The notes under the pieces were generated by a model. It was given only the letters and a program-made list of their open reading frames with translations, was not told where the DNA came from and searched no databases. Below, piece by piece: positions 42,875-44,315 of a stretch of DNA of 44,315 nt. Every line of letters begins with the position of its first letter. Position 1 is the first letter of the stretch. The position numbers were made by a program, and so were the translations under genes. This DNA comes from an uncultured Microcaldota archaeon (GTDB taxonomy: Archaea; Micrarchaeota; Micrarchaeia; Burarchaeales; Fermentimicrarchaeaceae), in the NCBI GenBank assembly GCA_903921825.1, contig CAIXRF010000038.1, positions 1 through 44,315 on the forward strand. Direction: 5' to 3'.

Positions 42875-44148
42875 ATCTTGTACTTGAAGAACTTGTCCGA
42901 CCAGTCGACAGCAGCAACGGTCTTGCGCGCGGCGAGTCTTGCTTCTGCCTCCGCTTCCCCCTCCTTGTCGCCGAGAGCTTTGTAGCAGCGGACGATGAGG
43001 CGCAGCATGCTGAGGTTGTAGCGCTCCCGCTCCAGTTGGAGCTCCGCCTCCTCCATCGCCTTGCCATATCCCCCAAGCTTCTCGTGTATGAGCGCCAGGT
43101 TGGAGTGCGCATCAGGGTGCGTATGGTAGAAGCTGCTCCAAAATTCCCGCAGGTGCTCGAGCTCTTTTTCACTGGAAACGGTAGCTATATCTGTGTTCCC
43201 CTCTTTCGTCCCGGCGACGACCTTTTTGGCCAGTCCCTCAAGGTCTGCGGTTATTTTCGTCACCTTCTCCTCAAGCTCCTTGGCGTCTAATCGCTGGGGC
43301 TCGAGGTCCGCTTTTGGCGTGTACTCCACACCGGCTTCGCTGGCGCGCTTCTCAATCTCCGCAAGTTTCGCCTTGCTCGCCTCCATTTTCGCGGACGCTT
43401 CCCGGAGCTCCCGTATGAATCCCTTCAGCCCCGCGGACGCCAGAGATACATTCAGGTGCAGGTTCCTCCCCCAGTCGGATTCGGTACCCGCTGGTATATA
43501 GTCGACGAGCGCCTTGACTGCAGTGTAAAGCCCCTGCGGGTCCTTCTTGCTCGTGCCATTAAATTTTTGGAAGACGGCGTCGCCCTCCCCACGCGCAGAA
43601 GCATAACCCTTCAATAGCACGAGCATCATGGCCATGGGCTTTTTATCCAGGTTAAGAATGAACTGCCAGTCAGTGACCTCAGACTTCCTGTACTGTTCGA
43701 GCAGCGGGCTCAACTGCGAGTCAACCCCGGTGATTTGGTCCTTCAGCAGTTTTCCGAACGACTTGAGCGTGCGCTTTGGCAGCTGAATGTCCGCTATCTT
43801 CTCGATGCTGGAGAGCGGGACGTCCGAATTCGCCGGAACAAGCTTGTTAAACCTGTCCTGCGTCTTTTTGTCGCCGAAAATACGCTGGATTTGCGCGACC
43901 ATAATGACTGCCTGGTTTATGTTTTTGGATAGGCCGTCGGCCTCCTGCTTGAGCTCCATCACTTCAAGATGGGCGTTCGCGAGTTCGCAGGTGAGGCGGG
44001 CGCGGGGCACTTCCATGTCCAGCTTCAGTATCTGCTCCTGCTGCTCCTTTGTTCCCGCCGGCAGAATGGGTTGCAGGCTTACGTTTGCCAAGGGCGCGAC
44101 CGGCACTTCGGGCGGCGGCTTCTGGTGTTTCTGCTGTTGCTGCATCAT
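42871..44148 (-). CDS. Uncharacterised coiled-coil protein with TPR-like C-terminus
   Basis: A 425-aa soluble protein. The N-terminus is Gln/Pro-rich (Met-Met-Gln-Gln-Gln-Gln) and probably disordered. A helical body follows with heptad-like stretches at about 45-85 and 225-305. The last about 90 residues contain two TPR-like helix pairs (Ala-His-Ser-Asn-Leu-Ala-Leu-Ile-His-Glu-Lys-Leu-Gly-Gly-Tyr and Tyr-Asn-Leu-Ser-Met-Leu-Arg-Leu-Ile-Val-Arg-Cys-Tyr-Lys-Ala). No enzyme motif is visible and I do not recognise the family. The start is one of two adjacent ATGs, about 26 nt from the TATA-like box at 44171-44180. Confidence 0.65.
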   Translation of the reverse strand: MMQQQQKHQKPPPEVPVAPLANVSLQPILPAGTKEQQEQILKLDMEVPRARLTCELANAHLEVMELKQEADGLSKNINQAVIMVAQIQRIFGDKKTQDRFNKLVPANSDVPLSSIEKIADIQLPKRTLKSFGKLLKDQITGVDSQLSPLLEQYRKSEVTDWQFILNLDKKPMAMMLVLLKGYASARGEGDAVFQKFNGTSKKDPQGLYTAVKALVDYIPAGTESDWGRNLHLNVSLASAGLKGFIRELREASAKMEASKAKLAEIEKRASEAGVEYTPKADLEPQRLDAKELEEKVTKITADLEGLAKKVVAGTKEGNTDIATVSSEKELEHLREFWSSFYHTHPDAHSNLALIHEKLGGYGKAMEEAELQLERERYNLSMLRLIVRCYKALGDKEGEAEAEARLAARKTVAAVDWSDKFFKYKI

Positions 44149-44170
44149 GGCTGAATTTCCCCACCCTAAC

Positions 44171-44180
44171 TATAAATATC
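44171..44180. promoter_or_regulatory. Bidirectional TATA box at the right edge
   Basis: The sequence tataaatatc lies about 26 nt from the minus-strand ATG (44148). It lies about 35 nt from the plus-strand ATG (44211), which has a short leader with GGTGGT. Confidence 0.5.
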
Positions 44181-44210
44181 CTGCCGGCAAATACGGTTTG
44201 GGTGGTGCCC

Positions 44211-44315
44211 ATGGACAAGAAAGCGAAAGCAATTCTCCTGCCCGTCGTCTGCATCGGAATTTGCCTTGCTTTGGGGATAGTTGGCGGCCTTTTCACGGCT
44301 CCGGCAATCACCACA
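44211..44315 (+). CDS. Membrane or secreted protein, N-terminal fragment (cut by window edge)
   Basis: Only 35 codons are in the window: Met-Asp-Lys-Lys-Ala-Lys, then a hydrophobic segment of about 23 residues with two Cys (Val-Val-Cys-Ile-Gly-Ile-Cys-Leu). This is a signal peptide or first membrane helix. GGTGGT lies 4 nt before the ATG. The rest of the protein lies outside the window. Confidence 0.55.
   Translation, partial: MDKKAKAILLPVVCIGICLALGIVGGLFTAPAITT

Overview
The window is about 44 kb of a compact archaeal chromosome of fairly high GC. The archaeal markers are Orc1/Cdc6, eIF6, eL20 (LX), eL31, eL39, eS19, PDCD5, SRP54/FtsY, prefoldin alpha, the RNase P subunit Rpp21, GGGP synthase, TruD, a class III pilin-like protein and an intron-bearing tRNA. 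The small gene set, the tRNA-Ile with a genomic UAU anticodon and the pilin type point to a DPANN-like lineage (Micrarchaeota or Diapherotrites would fit). That placement is inference. Many cytoplasmic genes look leaderless: the AT-rich TATA-like box lies about 26 nt before the start codon, and this spacing was used to choose starts. Several exported or membrane proteins instead have roughly 10 to 25 nt leaders with GGTGA/GGAGG Shine-Dalgarno sites.

Layout. 1-8.3 kb: a secreted-protein fragment, a DUF2085 membrane protein, an RPA-like ssDNA-binding protein, a metallo-beta-lactamase hydrolase, an SDR epimerase, GGGP synthase (ether lipids), an MgtC/DUF4010 membrane protein, an orphan RHH regulator and ThiC. 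8.3-14 kb: a tightly overlapping operon of M20 peptidase, truncated NFACT protein, TruD and a GT-C-like membrane glycosyltransferase. 14-17.5 kb: a GT2 glycosyltransferase, DUF424, and two related lipoproteins (one large with DUF4382 and Gly-Gly-Thr repeats, one of only 61 residues). 17.5-22.3 kb: the conserved archaeal translation/secretion operon eS19-PDCD5-eL39-eL31-eIF6-(tRNA-binding OB)-(unknown)-eL20-pfdA-ftsY, preceded by a leader with two hairpins. 22.4-23.6 kb: Rpp21, tRNA-Ile(UAU) with a 51-nt intron, and a sequon-dense secreted protein.

23.56-34.12 kb is the most unusual part. Five minus-strand genes (825, 1838, 373, 99 and 330 aa) are built from one shared set of protein modules. 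A module of about 444 aa, rich in predicted winged-helix units, occurs once in the 825-aa protein and twice in the 1838-aa protein, with half copies in the 825- and 373-aa proteins. A short W-containing repeat, an N-terminal module and a C-terminal module are shared in other combinations. Three of the genes share a near-identical promoter sequence. I recognise no catalytic motif and no known family; this is the best candidate for an undescribed system.

34.2-44.3 kb: SRP54, RidA, an unknown protein whose stop codon lies inside tRNA-Arg(CCG), a pilin, an Fe-S assembly operon (HTH regulator with Cys cluster, IscS, IscU) with an 18-bp palindromic operator, a DUF4870 protein, Cdc6, a membrane protein, a PHP/Zn-ribbon phosphoesterase, an uncharacterised Gln-rich coiled-coil/TPR-like protein and the start of a membrane protein. 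There is no gene-free stretch longer than about 120 bases.
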